From positions 212,865 through 222,987 of the forward strand of contig WELB01000022.1 in assembly GCA_009602725.1 (NCBI GenBank): a stretch of DNA of 10,123 nt. Reading direction: 5' to 3'. Positions 1-9,100 of the stretch are shown here, in pieces; position 1 is the first letter of the stretch, and the number at the start of each line of letters is the position of its first letter. The DNA comes from Spirogloea muscicola. Lineage: Eukaryota; Streptophyta; Zygnematophyceae; Spirogloeales; Spirogloeaceae. Below the pieces are notes generated by a model, which saw only the letters and a program-made list of their open reading frames with translations, had not been told where the DNA came from and did not search any database. The translations under genes and the position numbers were made by a program.

Positions 1-1670
1 CGGCGCCGGCGGCCCGCGCGCGCGCCCGTGCTGCGGACCCCGCCGCCGCCGCGCTCTTCTTCGTGCCCTTCCACTCCGCCTACTACACGCTGCAGCGCTT
101 CCAGGACTGGCGCGTCAACATGCGCGGCGCCGTGGAGGCCACGTCCGCCGCCTGGGCGCGCCTGCTGCGCGCCGTGCGCCACCGCTGGCCGCACTTCAAC
201 GCCTCCAACGGCGCCGACCACTTTGGCCTGCTCACGCTGGACCACGGGCGGTGCACCGCGTTGGCCTTCGCCGACCCGGACCTCGTCGGCGACATGTTCT
301 TCCTGCAGCTCAACGGCGACAAGCTCGTGCGCGCGCACCATGCCAGCGCCAACCGCAGCATGCAGGCCATCACGTACAACTGGGGCGCGGCGCGGGACCC
401 CTCGCTGCCGAACGGGCCATGCTACCGCCCCGGCCGCGATATCGTCATCCCGCCCGTCGTGCCCGGCGGCGTGACGCGGCCGTGGCAGAGCCGGCGGCCC
501 ATCCTGGCGCTCTTCCGGTTCAGCCCCGGGCAGCACCACGGCGTGCCCATCCCGCACCACGGCCACCTTCCGCGGAAGGAGCTCTACGACCTCTTCGCCA
601 AGCGGTGCCCCTCTCCTCCGGCCTCCTCAGACTCCCACATTGGTTGTGCGGCGGCACTGATCGTGCAGGGTTTAGGTACTCGGGGTTTGGGGTTTAGGGT
701 TTAGGGGTTTGAGGTATGAGGTGGCAGCGATGGCCGCCGATGAGTCGTCAGACCAGGCGGGCCTCGCTGGCCCACGATGGCGTCTGACAATCAGAGTGGG
801 TCATACCTTAGAGCTCAGTGGTCGGGTATGAGGGCTTTCAAAACCACCGAGAGATTGCGGGCTTTGGCTATGAAGTCGGGGCACAGCAGCGAGCAGCAAG
901 TTCGAGTGGAAACCCAGCTGCCTCAACACCATCCCTCCTGCACCTGCGGACACAGGCGCATCTGGGGCTGGAGCTTTGACGCGAAGAGCGAGGAGCGGAG
1001 CAGTCGAGAATGGCAACAAGCCGTCTTCTGTATTTCGCCCCCTGGCCACTCCCAGTGGACCAGCCGGCCGTTCAAGGTGCATACCGGAGCCCCTCCAATT
1101 GTCACAGACTTTAGTTGTGGCGCCATGCCTTGCGCTCGCAACCCATCTGCATAGTGTGTCGCTGACCATCGGCTGTACTCGGCGCCGCCGCTGCAGGCCA
1201 TTCTGGCAGGGTGCATCCCTGTGACTTTCTTCCGGGAGCATGACAACCCGTGGCAGGACGAGCTGGACTACGCCAAGGTCAGCATCAACATCGACCCAGA
1301 CCACATTTTCACACTCAAGGACCGCCTGGACGCGATCCTCCGCAAACCCGCACGCCTGCGGGCCATGCAGCGCAGCCTCGCTGCCATCCAGGTGAGCCCG
1401 CCCAGTCCTTCTCTGCAGGCCTAGCAGACCTCACCGCTACTACATGCTCAGTTGTCATGGTTCGCCAGGAGGACTTACGCCCTTGAGCGACCCTACCGAC
1501 GTGGCCAGGAGTACTTTGTGTGGGACGAGGAATGCCCACAGGGCGTGCAGATGCGGGTCGTGCGAGCGCTACGTCAGCGTGCCCGCCAGGTCCGCGGCGC
1601 CAAACTTGCCCAACAGGCGCTGCAGGAGCATGATGGATGCACACAGGATGAAGCCACTTCCTGGGCTTGA
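1..1670 (+). CDS. Exostosin-family (GT47) glycosyltransferase, 5'-partial, four exons
   Basis: Exons as I read them: <1-604 (codons from base 3), 956-1076, 1197-1391, 1452-1670 with TGA stop. Intron phases 2, 0, 0; donors gtgccc, gtgcat, gtgagc; all acceptors CAG. The joined product is about 378 residues, missing its N-terminus, so signal anchor or transmembrane segment cannot be judged. GT47 landmarks are in order: DPAAAALFFVPFHSAYY near residue 12-28, NGADHF (69-74), CYRPGRDIVIPP (about 140-151), RPILALFRFSP (about 166), CISPPGHSQW then AILAGCIPV (about 226-250), which is the C-terminal exostosin signature and is assembled only by splicing at 1076/1197. RTYALERPYRRG follows in the last exon. 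Known GT47 proteins are Golgi type II glycosyltransferases making wall or extracellular-matrix glycans; acceptor and donor sugar cannot be read here. The first donor (CG|gtgccc) is weak and is the least certain junction. Family call sure; exact exon 1/2 border moderate. Confidence 0.85.
605..955 (+). other. Intron 1 of the exostosin gene, with telomere-like tract
   Basis: A 351-bp gap between the FAKR and RIWGWSF parts of the exostosin protein. It opens with gtgccc and ends after a pyrimidine-bearing stretch in cacag at 951-955. Phase 2 on both sides, so the reading frame is kept. It contains a TTTAGGG-like tract (separate entry) and otherwise no coding signal that I can support. Confidence 0.6.
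682..714 (+). repeat. Interstitial TTTAGGG telomere-like tract
   Basis: The G-rich stretch contains GGTTTAGGGTTTAGGGG (691-707) flanked by variants GGGGTTT and GGGGTTTGAGG. A further GGGTTTAGG lies at 668-676. TTTAGGG is the telomere unit of plants and many chlorophytes. About two perfect units plus degenerate ones lie inside intron 1, with the G-rich strand in the sense orientation of the host gene. It could be a relic of break repair or a chance G/T-rich motif; the short length limits certainty. Confidence 0.7.
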
Positions 1671-2085
1671 GCTGAGCTGCAGCAGTGTTTGCTGCAACTT
1701 CGGCATTGCGAAGCACACAGCCCAGGGTGACCGCCTGTAGTTTGCCACTGACTCTGTGGCAGCTCAGAGACCGGGGATAGAGTTGCGGCGTAAGAAGCAA
1801 CTGCCGACTTTGGAAGTTGTCATTCTGTGCAAATCCACATAGTGACTCGCCAAAATGTTACTCAAACGAGTCTTCTCCGAGGAACGGGCAGGGACTTTGG
1901 CGATTTACGGCAGAGGCTTGTGACTATAGGTGCTCGATCTACGTCTCATATACTGGTACTGGTCGCTGCTCATCACACAGAAGTGAAAGCCTTGGCACCA
2001 CAGACTTGGAGATTCTGTTCACAGCACTCTCGCTTTGCGCATGACTTTGCAAAAGCGTGTGACTTGCGGCTTCTGAGTGCTCGAG
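1671..2085. other. Convergent intergenic region
   Basis: This lies between the stop of the + strand exostosin gene and the degenerate copies behind the - strand F-box gene, so it should hold the 3' UTRs of both. Short open frames on either strand show no family motif or compositional bias and are treated as chance. A perfect 6-bp hairpin (TGCCAC 1743-1748 / GTGGCA 1756-1761, 7-nt loop) sits 73 bases after the exostosin stop. No TGTAA signal is seen downstream of the exostosin stop. Nothing else can be supported. Confidence 0.5.
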
Positions 2086-2287
2086 CGTAGCAGGACACTT
2101 CACTGTTCACTTGGAATTGAGACTGCGGACCACACATCGATGTCGTGGGGAGGCAAAGACTGGGCTCGCCGATATGACAGACCTGCAGCCCATCACAAGC
2201 TAAGCCCTCTACAGCACTTTCTACGTGAGGCCCAGTGACTCCACAGTGGAGCTCGCGCATGTACTCGGATTCGGAGGTAGACGGATA
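2086..2287 (-). pseudogene. Degenerate copy (A) of the terminal LRR exon of the F-box gene
   Basis: Read on the minus strand, this stretch parallels the last 200 bases of the F-box gene's final exon (2379-2600). Shared blocks are GCGAGCTCCAC, GAGGGCTTAG, TGATGGG(C/T)TGCAGGTCT, CCACGACA, CAGTCTC and GTCCTGCTAC, in the same order. In translation, RELHCGV...VEGLACDGLQVCHIGE mirrors SELHIEVRG...LEGLVTTSDGLQVYSIR. It has lost about 36 bases covering the GLTASEQRALE block and has many substitutions. The frame is still open across it, but no start codon context or splice acceptor marks it as a live exon. Inferred to be an older tandem copy. Confidence 0.7.
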
Positions 2288-2316
2288 AACTGTAGCAGGA
2301 CGGGTCACTGGTCACT
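2288..2316 (+). repeat. 29-bp direct repeat, left copy
   Basis: AACTGTAGCAGGACGGGTCA and the following 9 bases are identical to 2379-2407, offset exactly 91 bases. Each copy ends in two tandem GGTCACT heptamers. A more diverged third version (GTAGCAGGACACTTCACTG) lies at 2088-2106. Confidence 0.9.
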
Positions 2317-2378
2317 GGGCCAGCCAATGAGTTTCATTGTGGAACTTGCATTTCAAGTTGCTATATGGTCGACCGCGT
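2288..2378 (-). pseudogene. Internally deleted copy (B) of the terminal LRR exon
   Basis: On the minus strand this 91-bp piece starts like the LRR segment (a variant of GAGCTCCACATTGAAGTCC followed by GGCTGGCCCA). It then jumps directly to the exon's 3' end GTGACCAGTGACCCGTCCTG. About 150 bases of the middle are missing relative to the intact exon. Its final 29 bases are identical to the corresponding bases of the intact exon, so this copy or its tail is younger than copy A. Confidence 0.65.
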
Positions 2379-2407
2379 AACTGTAGCAGGACGGGTCACT
2401 GGTCACT
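2379..2407 (+). repeat. 29-bp direct repeat, right copy containing the F-box gene stop
   Basis: This is the right-hand member of the 29-bp pair. The TGA stop of the F-box gene (minus strand, 2396-2398) lies inside it, so the repeat is part of the coding end plus 3' UTR of that gene rather than an independent element. Confidence 0.9.
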
Positions 2408-5354
2408 CGAGTGGAGACTGTAGACCACAGAGTTGTCGTGGTGCGACAAAGATTGCGATACGCGGATGCTGTAGACCTGCAACCCATCACTGGTGGTAAC
2501 TAAGCCCTCCAGAGCACGCTGCTCGCTGGCTGTGAGGCCCTCATTGGGCCAGCCCCGGACTTCAATGTGGAGCTCGCTTATAAATTTGGGTACCGGATGC
2601 TGTAAGAGTGCCACAAAGTCTGGGAGCCCCCCCAGGCTGCAGATGCTGAGCGATGTCACGGTCGGAGGAATGAATGAGAACAGGCCTGCCATAGTGGAAG
2701 GCTCGTCCTCGCTGCCGCCGCCAATACCATCAATTGCTCCGTTGTTTGAGTACAGGCACGGCCCGATGCTCAGCTTCTGCCAGCAGAGCACGCCAACACA
2801 ATGGTCGTTGCGTGGATGGTCAGACACAATCTTGCATGGATGTGTACGGGTGCTCGACGTTTGCGAAGGCTACCAGGAACCGAAGAGGACCCAAAGGTAT
2901 GAAAATAAATTCGTCAACTATTCTATCACTGGCATGTTTAACTTGGTTGCTGACGCTACAGAGTGGACCTACCGAGTCATCAAGAGAGCAGGCGCACTCA
3001 CCTGGAGCACCGGCAGGTGCAGCAAGAACATGCCAAATACACTGAGCCACATACCATTGTTCGACTTCACCTGCCAACATTCAGCGGCACCCCAGCAGCC
3101 ACGTCAGATATTTCTCGTCCTTGACCAGCCTCAAGGTACCGGGTCACACAAAGGCTGCTGCCAGCCTCCTTGGTGCTGATTGGTCCATAATCCCAGTAGC
3201 GCTGCTCACCCTTGCAGCATGCAGGGACTTGAACTTCTCCGCAACCTCAGCCATGTGCCAGCGTGGCGGCTCGTAGTCGGGCACGCTGAGGTCAAATTCA
3301 GCACACTCGAGCTGGAGGGTGGGCAGGTACCGCCAGCGCTCGATGCTGTCATGGACGAGGGGTTGAGTTAGCAATTGCGCCCTCACAGGACGGGTCAGCC
3401 GAGGCTTACTGCCAAGCAGCAGAAGGCCATATCGAAGCAGCCAGTTTAGCCCGTCGAGACAGCAGCAAAGGCTTTTGCAAGTAAGCAAGTTCTTGCATGG
3501 ATGACAGATTGTTGGGTTTCAACATCAACAGCAAGTATGGCTCACCCTCCTAAGCTAAAGGTAATCTGTTTATTGAAAGCCCGCAGTTGAGGGCACCGCT
3601 CCAAGAAGTCCAGCCCGACCTGAGGGAGAGATCATCAAGAAATCATATCTCTCATTCTTGAACGCGGGCCAGCGTTGGTCAAGGCACATCATTGTCTGCT
3701 ATGCACTCTGTCGGAAGAAGCGTCTTGGCAGCAGGCTGCAAGGCTTTGGTGACTGTACATCAAGGGTGCACGCCTCGCCAGTGCGGCGGTAACTTGTGCG
3801 GTGAGTGTATTGCTGCAAATTTGGGCTGGATGAGCTCACAATGACGGCCTCCTGCATGCACAACATTGCACCCATGACGCAAGATCTAGAGCAGCCAGGG
3901 GAAAAAGCTTCTGCTGAGGAGGATAACATGGTCGTAGCGTGACTGCAGCTTCTTGATCTACATTTCCTACAAAGAGGTACGAAGACAATGCAACATTGCT
4001 GTGGAAAATGAAGACTCGCAAGCAAGCCTCACATGGACGCCATTCTCCAGGGGCCACTCGCGCACGCTGCCCTCGCAGTCCAGCGTCAGGCTCTCAAGCT
4101 GCGGCTGCAACATGCCGCAACCACTTCATGCGTTACTTCATACCACAGCCGATTGAGAGCACTGCAACTGGGGGCCGTGACCCCTGCAGGTCGTTGCATT
4201 GTCCATGTGTAGGGCCTGCGACAGGCATGCTCGCCCGTGGACAAGGGTCGCTACCTGAGAGAGCAGCATTTGCTCAAGGAAGTAGGCGTGGACAAGCACG
4301 TCCATGGGCCGCGGCACGCTCCGACCATACAGCAGGTTGACCAGGAGCTTCACTGACTGCAGCAAAAGCACTGTGGACGCTCAGAGCGCCACACTGCGGG
4401 CGGCAGCACAGAAAGTGACCGTCAGCCCGAATTGATGAATGCAGCTAGAGGTAAGATGCCAGCATTAAGCGGCCTGGGTGAGCAACTAGCGACCCCGCCC
4501 ATTGGCAGCTTCGGACATGTGGGAGGTGCGCCGACCTGGTACTGGCTCAGAATGAGGATTCTGAAGCGGGCCAGCACGCGCGCCTCGAGCTGCTCGCTGC
4601 CATTACGCCGTGGACAAATAGTTGACGAGAAATCTTAAAAACAGGACTTTGTCAAGCACAGTCAGCCTAAGTTGCTGGAGACTGTGACCTGGCCGGCTGA
4701 AGAAGGCTCTGTTCTTAAGCAGGGCGCAACTGTGGGACCGGTGAGAGGACAGAGGCGTGGTCGAGCCAGGCGCACCTGTAGCGCGGCATGACCTTGCTGC
4801 GCGATATGGCCTCGGGGCACCAGAAGCTCTCGTAGCGGAACACGCCGAGGCTGAAGGTCAGCGTCCGGAGCTTTGCGCCGCTGCGAGCGGGAGATGGAGA
4901 GGACGGCGCTGGTCATGGTTATAACCACTCTCGACGGCACGGCGCCGACGGGATGCTGCGGAGACGGCGCCGCGCGTCACGCCGCGCGCACCTGAAGCGG
5001 CGGATGACCTGGTCGCAGAGCTGCGGCGACACCCAGCCGAAGGCCAGCATGTCGACGGCCGTGCAGGCAGCGTAGAAGTCCGACGCCAGCGCCGCGAGCG
5101 CACGGCTGGCGCAGGCGAGGCTCGGCAGGTCCTGTGCGGCGCGCGCATGTCGAGGAGCAGGCGATGAGCGGCCAATGGCGGATGCCGCACCATGCGAGGG
5201 CGCTCCGGCGCGGCGGGGGGGCCAAGGCGAGGAGAGGCCGGACCTCGGCTGGCAGCAGCTGCGATATCTTGACGAGCAGCGGCGCGGGCAGCTCGTCCAA
5301 CCGGACGCCGTCCGCGACGGCGGCGGCGGCGGCGGCGGCGGCCTCGGCCGCCAT
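2396..5354 (-). CDS. F-box / leucine-rich-repeat protein, complete, multi-exon
   Basis: Exons (minus, 5' to 3'): 5354-5244, 5131-4992, 4880-4776, 4596-4536, 4356-4255, 4104-4033, (3913-3872 uncertain), 3619-3546, 3345-3210, 3070-3002, 2776-2396. Phases 0,2,2,0,0,0,(0),2,0,0; acceptors all CAG. Product about 430 residues. ATG at 5354 is in CACAATGGCG context and is followed by an alanine run. The F-box (about residues 19-57) runs LDELPAPLLVKISQLLPAE | DLPSLACASRALAALAS and becomes continuous only when intron 1 is removed. Leucine-rich segments follow: AKLRTLTFSLG, PQLESLTLDC, VGLDFLERCPQLRAF, LLHLPVLQ|KLSIG, VTSLSICSLGGLPDF, ISELHIEVRG, SDGLQVYSIR. F-box proteins bind SKP1 and bring targets to SCF ubiquitin ligases, with the LRR part choosing the target. 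No target or location signal can be read. Donors include weak GTCCGG and GTCGGC. The exon between 4032 and 3620 is undecided. Confidence 0.8.
3620..4032 (-). other. Unresolved exon region inside the F-box gene
   Basis: Exon 6 ends in phase 0 at 4033 (donor gtgagg) and the next clear LRR exon begins in phase 0 at 3619 after a strong acceptor (ctctccctcag). At least two phase-consistent solutions exist. One is a single 42-base exon 3913-3872 (QKLFPLAALDLASW, donor gtgcaa). The other is a longer exon from 3913 using the better donor gtgagc near 3841, plus another exon beginning after ATTTGCAG near 3815 (NTLTAQVTAALARR). A third possibility is that no exon is present here. Leucine content favours the first weakly. 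Confidence 0.4.
5318..5343 (+). repeat. (CGG)n triplet run encoding the N-terminal polyalanine of the F-box protein
   Basis: Eight to nine CGG/GGC units on the + strand; read on the minus strand they give the alanine run just after the initiator methionine. Such runs vary in length by slippage. Confidence 0.85.
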
Positions 5355-5729
5355 TGTGCCGAGCGACCGCTCCGGTCCCTCGTCTCGGCCCTGCTCGACG
5401 CTGCTAGCCGAAGGGGCCCGCCGCTGCGGCACCGTCACGCTGAAGTCACGCCAATACCATTACGCATGGACTCCGTCATATCGCGGCGGCGGCGGCAGCG
5501 GCGAATGCGGCACGCTGCGCGGCGGCGGACGCGGCGCAGGACGTCATGGAGGTCGTTGGGTGAGGGGCCTGGTAAGCGACTGGACGGCCGGAGGGGAGGG
5601 AGGGGAACCAGGAGAGGCGCTAGTCAGGCGACTGAGGTGCCAGCGGGGAGGGAGGGTGCGCGGCCGCCTCGAGTGGCGAAACCTGTCGCACCGGCCCGGC
5701 GCTCCGTGACGAGGCCGGGGGGCCGGTGC

Positions 5730-5737
5730 CACGTGTC
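5730..5737. promoter_or_regulatory. G-box / ABRE-like site (CACGTGTC)
   Basis: A CACGTG core with a following TC (ACGTGTC) lies about 375 bases upstream of the F-box start codon. Plant and algal bZIP or bHLH factors bind this core. A six-base core is expected by chance in GC-rich DNA, so function is only inferred. Confidence 0.3.
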
Positions 5738-5802
5738 CGACCGGCGAGCTCAACCGTGACCGGACCGGCGAGGACGGTCACCCCGGTCAGTTCCCTGTCC
5801 CC

Positions 5803-5819
5803 GGCTAACCCGGTTAGCC
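5803..5819. promoter_or_regulatory. Perfect 8+1+8 palindrome GGCTAACC-C-GGTTAGCC
   Basis: Both arms match exactly around a single central C. It lies 449 bases upstream of the F-box ATG. The shape fits a dimeric DNA-binding protein's site better than a terminator hairpin, because a 1-nt loop is too tight. No known factor is assigned. Confidence 0.4.
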
Positions 5820-5866
5820 CACCCTCCAGGACCGGCGCCCACGCCAACCCCCCCCCCACCCGCCCG

Positions 5867-5898
5867 CCTGCAGCCTGCAGCCTGCAGCCTGCAGCCTG
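5867..5898 (+). repeat. (CCTGCAG)4 microsatellite
   Basis: Four perfect head-to-tail CCTGCAG units (5867-5894) followed by a partial unit CCTGCC and then a CCG run. It lies in the intergenic spacer and is not in any supported coding exon. Confidence 0.95.
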
Positions 5899-6174
5899 CC
5901 GCTGCCGCCGCCGCCGCCAGAAGCGCGACAGACTGGATATGACCACTGCGACAGGGTCTTGTGAGGCTCATCGGCACACGGGAGAGCCGCTTCTCCACAG
6001 CAATCGCAACACGTCCAAGGGCATGGCCGGAGCCGAGAGGCGCGGCCTCGGCTGCGGCGCGCGGCGCGGCTGGTCGCGGCAAACGCCGCCACTAGCTCGT
6101 CACCGGAATCTCTCCAGGCTGAGCTTCAGATGTCCAGCGCCGTCTCCGCCGTCTCTTCTCGCCGGCGGGCGCGC

Positions 6175-9100
6175 TCATGCCTTGGCGTGAATCCAGTTGG
6201 CGTCTACCAGGGATCGCGCAGTGTCCAGGATGCTCTCCTCGGCGGGCCGGAAGCGCACGCCCAGCTCCTCGCGCGCCCGGGCGCTGCTCACGCGGATGCG
6301 CACGCCAAGGTGCCGCCGCAGGAACTCCCACGACGCCTGCCCGCCCGCCAGCCCCATCGTGGAATGCCAACGACGCGCCAAGTCAGGCACGTCGGCGGCA
6401 GTGGCATGAATGTGGCGCCTCGACATGCCGGAGCAAGGCTCAGGGTCTAGGTCTCAGAGTTGCAGAAGGTAGGGCTGAAGGACCATCCGTTGGTCCAGGT
6501 TCATGGCCCTGATCGAACTCGTATACACCCATGGGGGCCTACACCGGCATTAGGAGCCTGAGACTCCCACGCCAAATCCAGCAATCCACTCGACCGTGAC
6601 AGTACTTTCGCTCATTTCTACAAGCTACTGGGACCGGCCATGGCATGCAGTCAACGGCGGCGTGCCAACCTGCGGGTGGAAGAGCGCGATCAGGTAGAGC
6701 AGGCAGTGGGGAGCCTCGCGCGTCGGCACGCGGTACTTGCTCCCAAACGCCCCCCTGAGCACCTTGGCCATCTGCAAGATAGTCGACATGCCCGGCTGTC
6801 ATGGGCCCCGCAGTGTCCCACTGGCGAGCCCCACCAGGACGTGGTCCTTGCGCAGCTGCCGGGCACAACAGACCAGCCTCCGGGCTTCAAACCCACCTCG
6901 AGAAACGTCCAGTCCTCAGCGACAAGGATGTAGCGGCCGTGGGCGGACGGGTCCTCAAGCGCTGCAACATGCGCAGCCGCCGCGTCGCGCACGTCCACCA
7001 GCCCGAGCTCAATGTCTGGCGCCATGGGCAGGCTGCCGTTGAGCAGCTGCTGGACGATCTGCACCGGCGATCGAGAGGTGCACGACAGGCTCTGTTTGTG
7101 ATCAAAGCGCCACAGTCTGCTGGGACTCTCTCGTCTAGCCTGCAGAAGGATGCTACAACCGTCCTTTGATGATCTAGAATGACGGAGAAGTGTAATCGCG
7201 TCGCACCTGGGGGCTGGTGCTCAGGTGCCCCTTCGCCAGCACAGGGCCCAGCGCCACGCCAGGGAGCATCGTAACGAGCTCAAACCGCCAAGTACCGTCC
7301 TGCCATGGAACTTCTGTTCAGGCGCAGAGGTCTTACTAATTATGAATGTTCTGCAGACTCATGAATGAATTCGACATGCTCATCGGAACGTTGAAACATC
7401 TGCTGAGCAATACCCAGTCTAAATCTCTTCGGCATGTGTTACTAGAAGCATGTGGAGAATACAGGTCCGGCATAAAATATTAGAGGAGAAGCATTTGACA
7501 CCTTGGGCTGATCGTTGTAGAACTTCCATGCTGCTCGCTCCGCTAGGACCTTAGCCAGCGGGTAAGGCGTATCCTTCAACGTCGCATCCTCATTCCAATC
7601 CGCCTCTGTACACTCGTGCTCCACCTTGTGATCATCGCTGAAGCACGTCGTCACGGACGAGGTGACGACAACTCTCCTGTGATTTGTAACACGGCAAGTG
7701 GCGCCAGTAAGCTTTGCACCTTTTTGGATAATTCTGATATCACTTCAGGTATACACATGAAGAAGATTTCAGATTTTTACACAGAGCCTATCAACACAAG
7801 CAACAGACACCTGCAGGTCACGCATGGCCATTGTACAGTACAACATAATAAATCAGACAGACCTTCATCATGCTCGCACCTCTTACTCTATCCAGCACTT
7901 CTTATTACGATGCTAGCTTGAAATTGCAAGGCTGACATGATGGCAAACACGACATGACTACATATGTGCTGTTCCTTGACTTACGAAGCGCAACGTGCCT
8001 TCAATATAGCCTCGAACACGTTGTTGGTGCCCTGACAGATGAATTCACAGTATGAGAGTTGATCCAGACACTAGTTCTGGTCATATTTGTGCTGTATGAT
8101 CGCTGCCATGCACGTCGTCCATCTGCACCTTTGTTGGTTCATCTTCTCTGACCAAAAAAGAGAGCACGGGGTAACTCCTACATGTGCCGTTTCTACTGAC
8201 AGGCTGGGGGCCCGCCCCGTTAATATAATCGTGAAGCAGTCTTGTAAGATCAACAGTTCTGCTGTTGCTAACACTGCTCTGTGATTGCTATTGTCGTGCT
8301 TTTATTGTCCTTCTTAAGAGCGTTGCCTGGTGCTGACATTGATTTCCAGTGGCGGGTCTCACATGCAAAGCGGGGTCCACGATGTCGCGCTGGGCGTGCT
8401 TGGACTTGAGGGCGACGGGCGTGGCCAAATGGCACACGTAGGAGCAGCCCATGATGGGCTCGTCGAAGCTCCCGGGTCGTCCGAGATCGGCGCTGAAGAG
8501 CTCCAAAGTTCCTGGGGACCCCACCGCCTGCATGCAGGTGCCATTTGGGTTGCTGTTGGTCAGTGAATATATATCGACAAGATGACTTTGTTGTTGCCTC
8601 ATTTAACGAGTAATAATAGGAAGCTTGAAAGCTGCAAAGGATTACCAAAAGGTGCACAATACATATGGGAGCCAAATACGGCCGTGCTGTTGTGTAGATG
8701 GCAGACCATGTCCCACAGGAAGGAGGTCTTGGCCTTGTTGCCGGCGTCCCGCACTGTGCCGCGGACGTGGTAGCCGCGCGCCAGCAGCTCCTTGATAATG
8801 TGGCACGCCATGTAGCCTGCAGGTACAAGACCCATGAGGCCGGTTGTGGCTGGTGACGTTTCTGTGATCTCTATGGGCTGCTCGACAGCTTGAGGAGCAC
8901 ATCTCAAGCATGGTGCGAGCATCAGATCCTGTGCTTACAGTAGATGACACATGGGCTGCTACATATTACTGCTAGCAGCTTGATGCTTAAGGAAAATACT
9001 GCAGCCCTTGAGATCAGGTGGCCACGAAGAAACCGAAACTTAAATAGTGAGCCAGTTAGCCAGCACAAGGCAGAATGGCATCTGTGTTAGCCTGTGGACC

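Larger units (their letters stand above)
5355..6174. other. Intergenic region: F-box 5' flank and reductase 3' flank
   Basis: Both neighbours are on the minus strand, so this 820-bp stretch holds the 3' UTR of the reductase (right part) and the promoter and 5' UTR of the F-box gene (left part). It is very GC-rich, and the long open frames on both strands here show no family motif and no spliceable structure, so I regard them as compositional. It contains a CACGTG core, a 17-nt palindrome, a poly-C run near 5847-5858 and a CCTGCAG microsatellite. Neither a TATA box nor a TGTAA signal is visible. Confidence 0.55.

Noticed and set aside
605-704. Extension of the exostosin frame through CPSPPASSDSHIGC to a stop at 704
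   Set aside because: It leaves the protein family, runs into the telomere-like tract, and would cut off the C-terminal signature CISPPG...AILAGCIPV found in frame-compatible exons downstream.
1743-1761. Hairpin TGCCAC-7-GTGGCA as a terminator or small RNA
   Set aside because: A 6-bp stem with no T-run and no conserved context; short hairpins like this are expected by chance in several hundred bases.
1817-2090. Small + strand frames in the 3' intergenic region as genes
   Set aside because: No family similarity, no exon signals, and codon composition unlike the neighbouring GC-rich exons.
2288-2407. CRISPR-like 29-bp repeat pair
   Set aside because: There are only two copies, in eukaryotic DNA, with a spacer that is itself a decayed exon copy and with the gene's stop codon inside one repeat; this is an ordinary tandem duplication.
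3372-3500. CAGGACGGGTCA near 3386 and TCTTGCATGGATG shared by 2831 and 3492 as further repeat copies
   Set aside because: Matches of 12-13 bases without flanking similarity; could be chance or very old, not enough to call.
4858-5438. Overlapping long minus-strand frames around the F-box start, including a GTG-initiated frame from 5438
   Set aside because: Each covers only part of the F-box domain. The spliced model uses pieces of different frames and gives a continuous domain; the ATG at 5354 has a better start context than the upstream GTG.
5134-5759. Long + strand frames opposite the F-box gene 5' region
   Set aside because: Arg/Gly/Ala-rich translations with no family motif, explained by high GC content and the CGG run.
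4357-8706. Three introns of exactly 179 bp (4357-4535, 4597-4775, 8528-8706) suggesting introner-like elements
   Set aside because: Reading them side by side shows no shared sequence apart from splice and branch-type signals such as CTGAC; the equal length seems coincidental.
8599-8922. ATG at 8922 as the reductase start, or a 15-nt mini-intron GTCTTGTACCTGCAG repairing its glycine motif
   Set aside because: Introns of 15 nt are not known in green algae, and a much better first exon (9215-9137) restores TGASGYMA with correct phase. The upstream part of this frame is intron 1.
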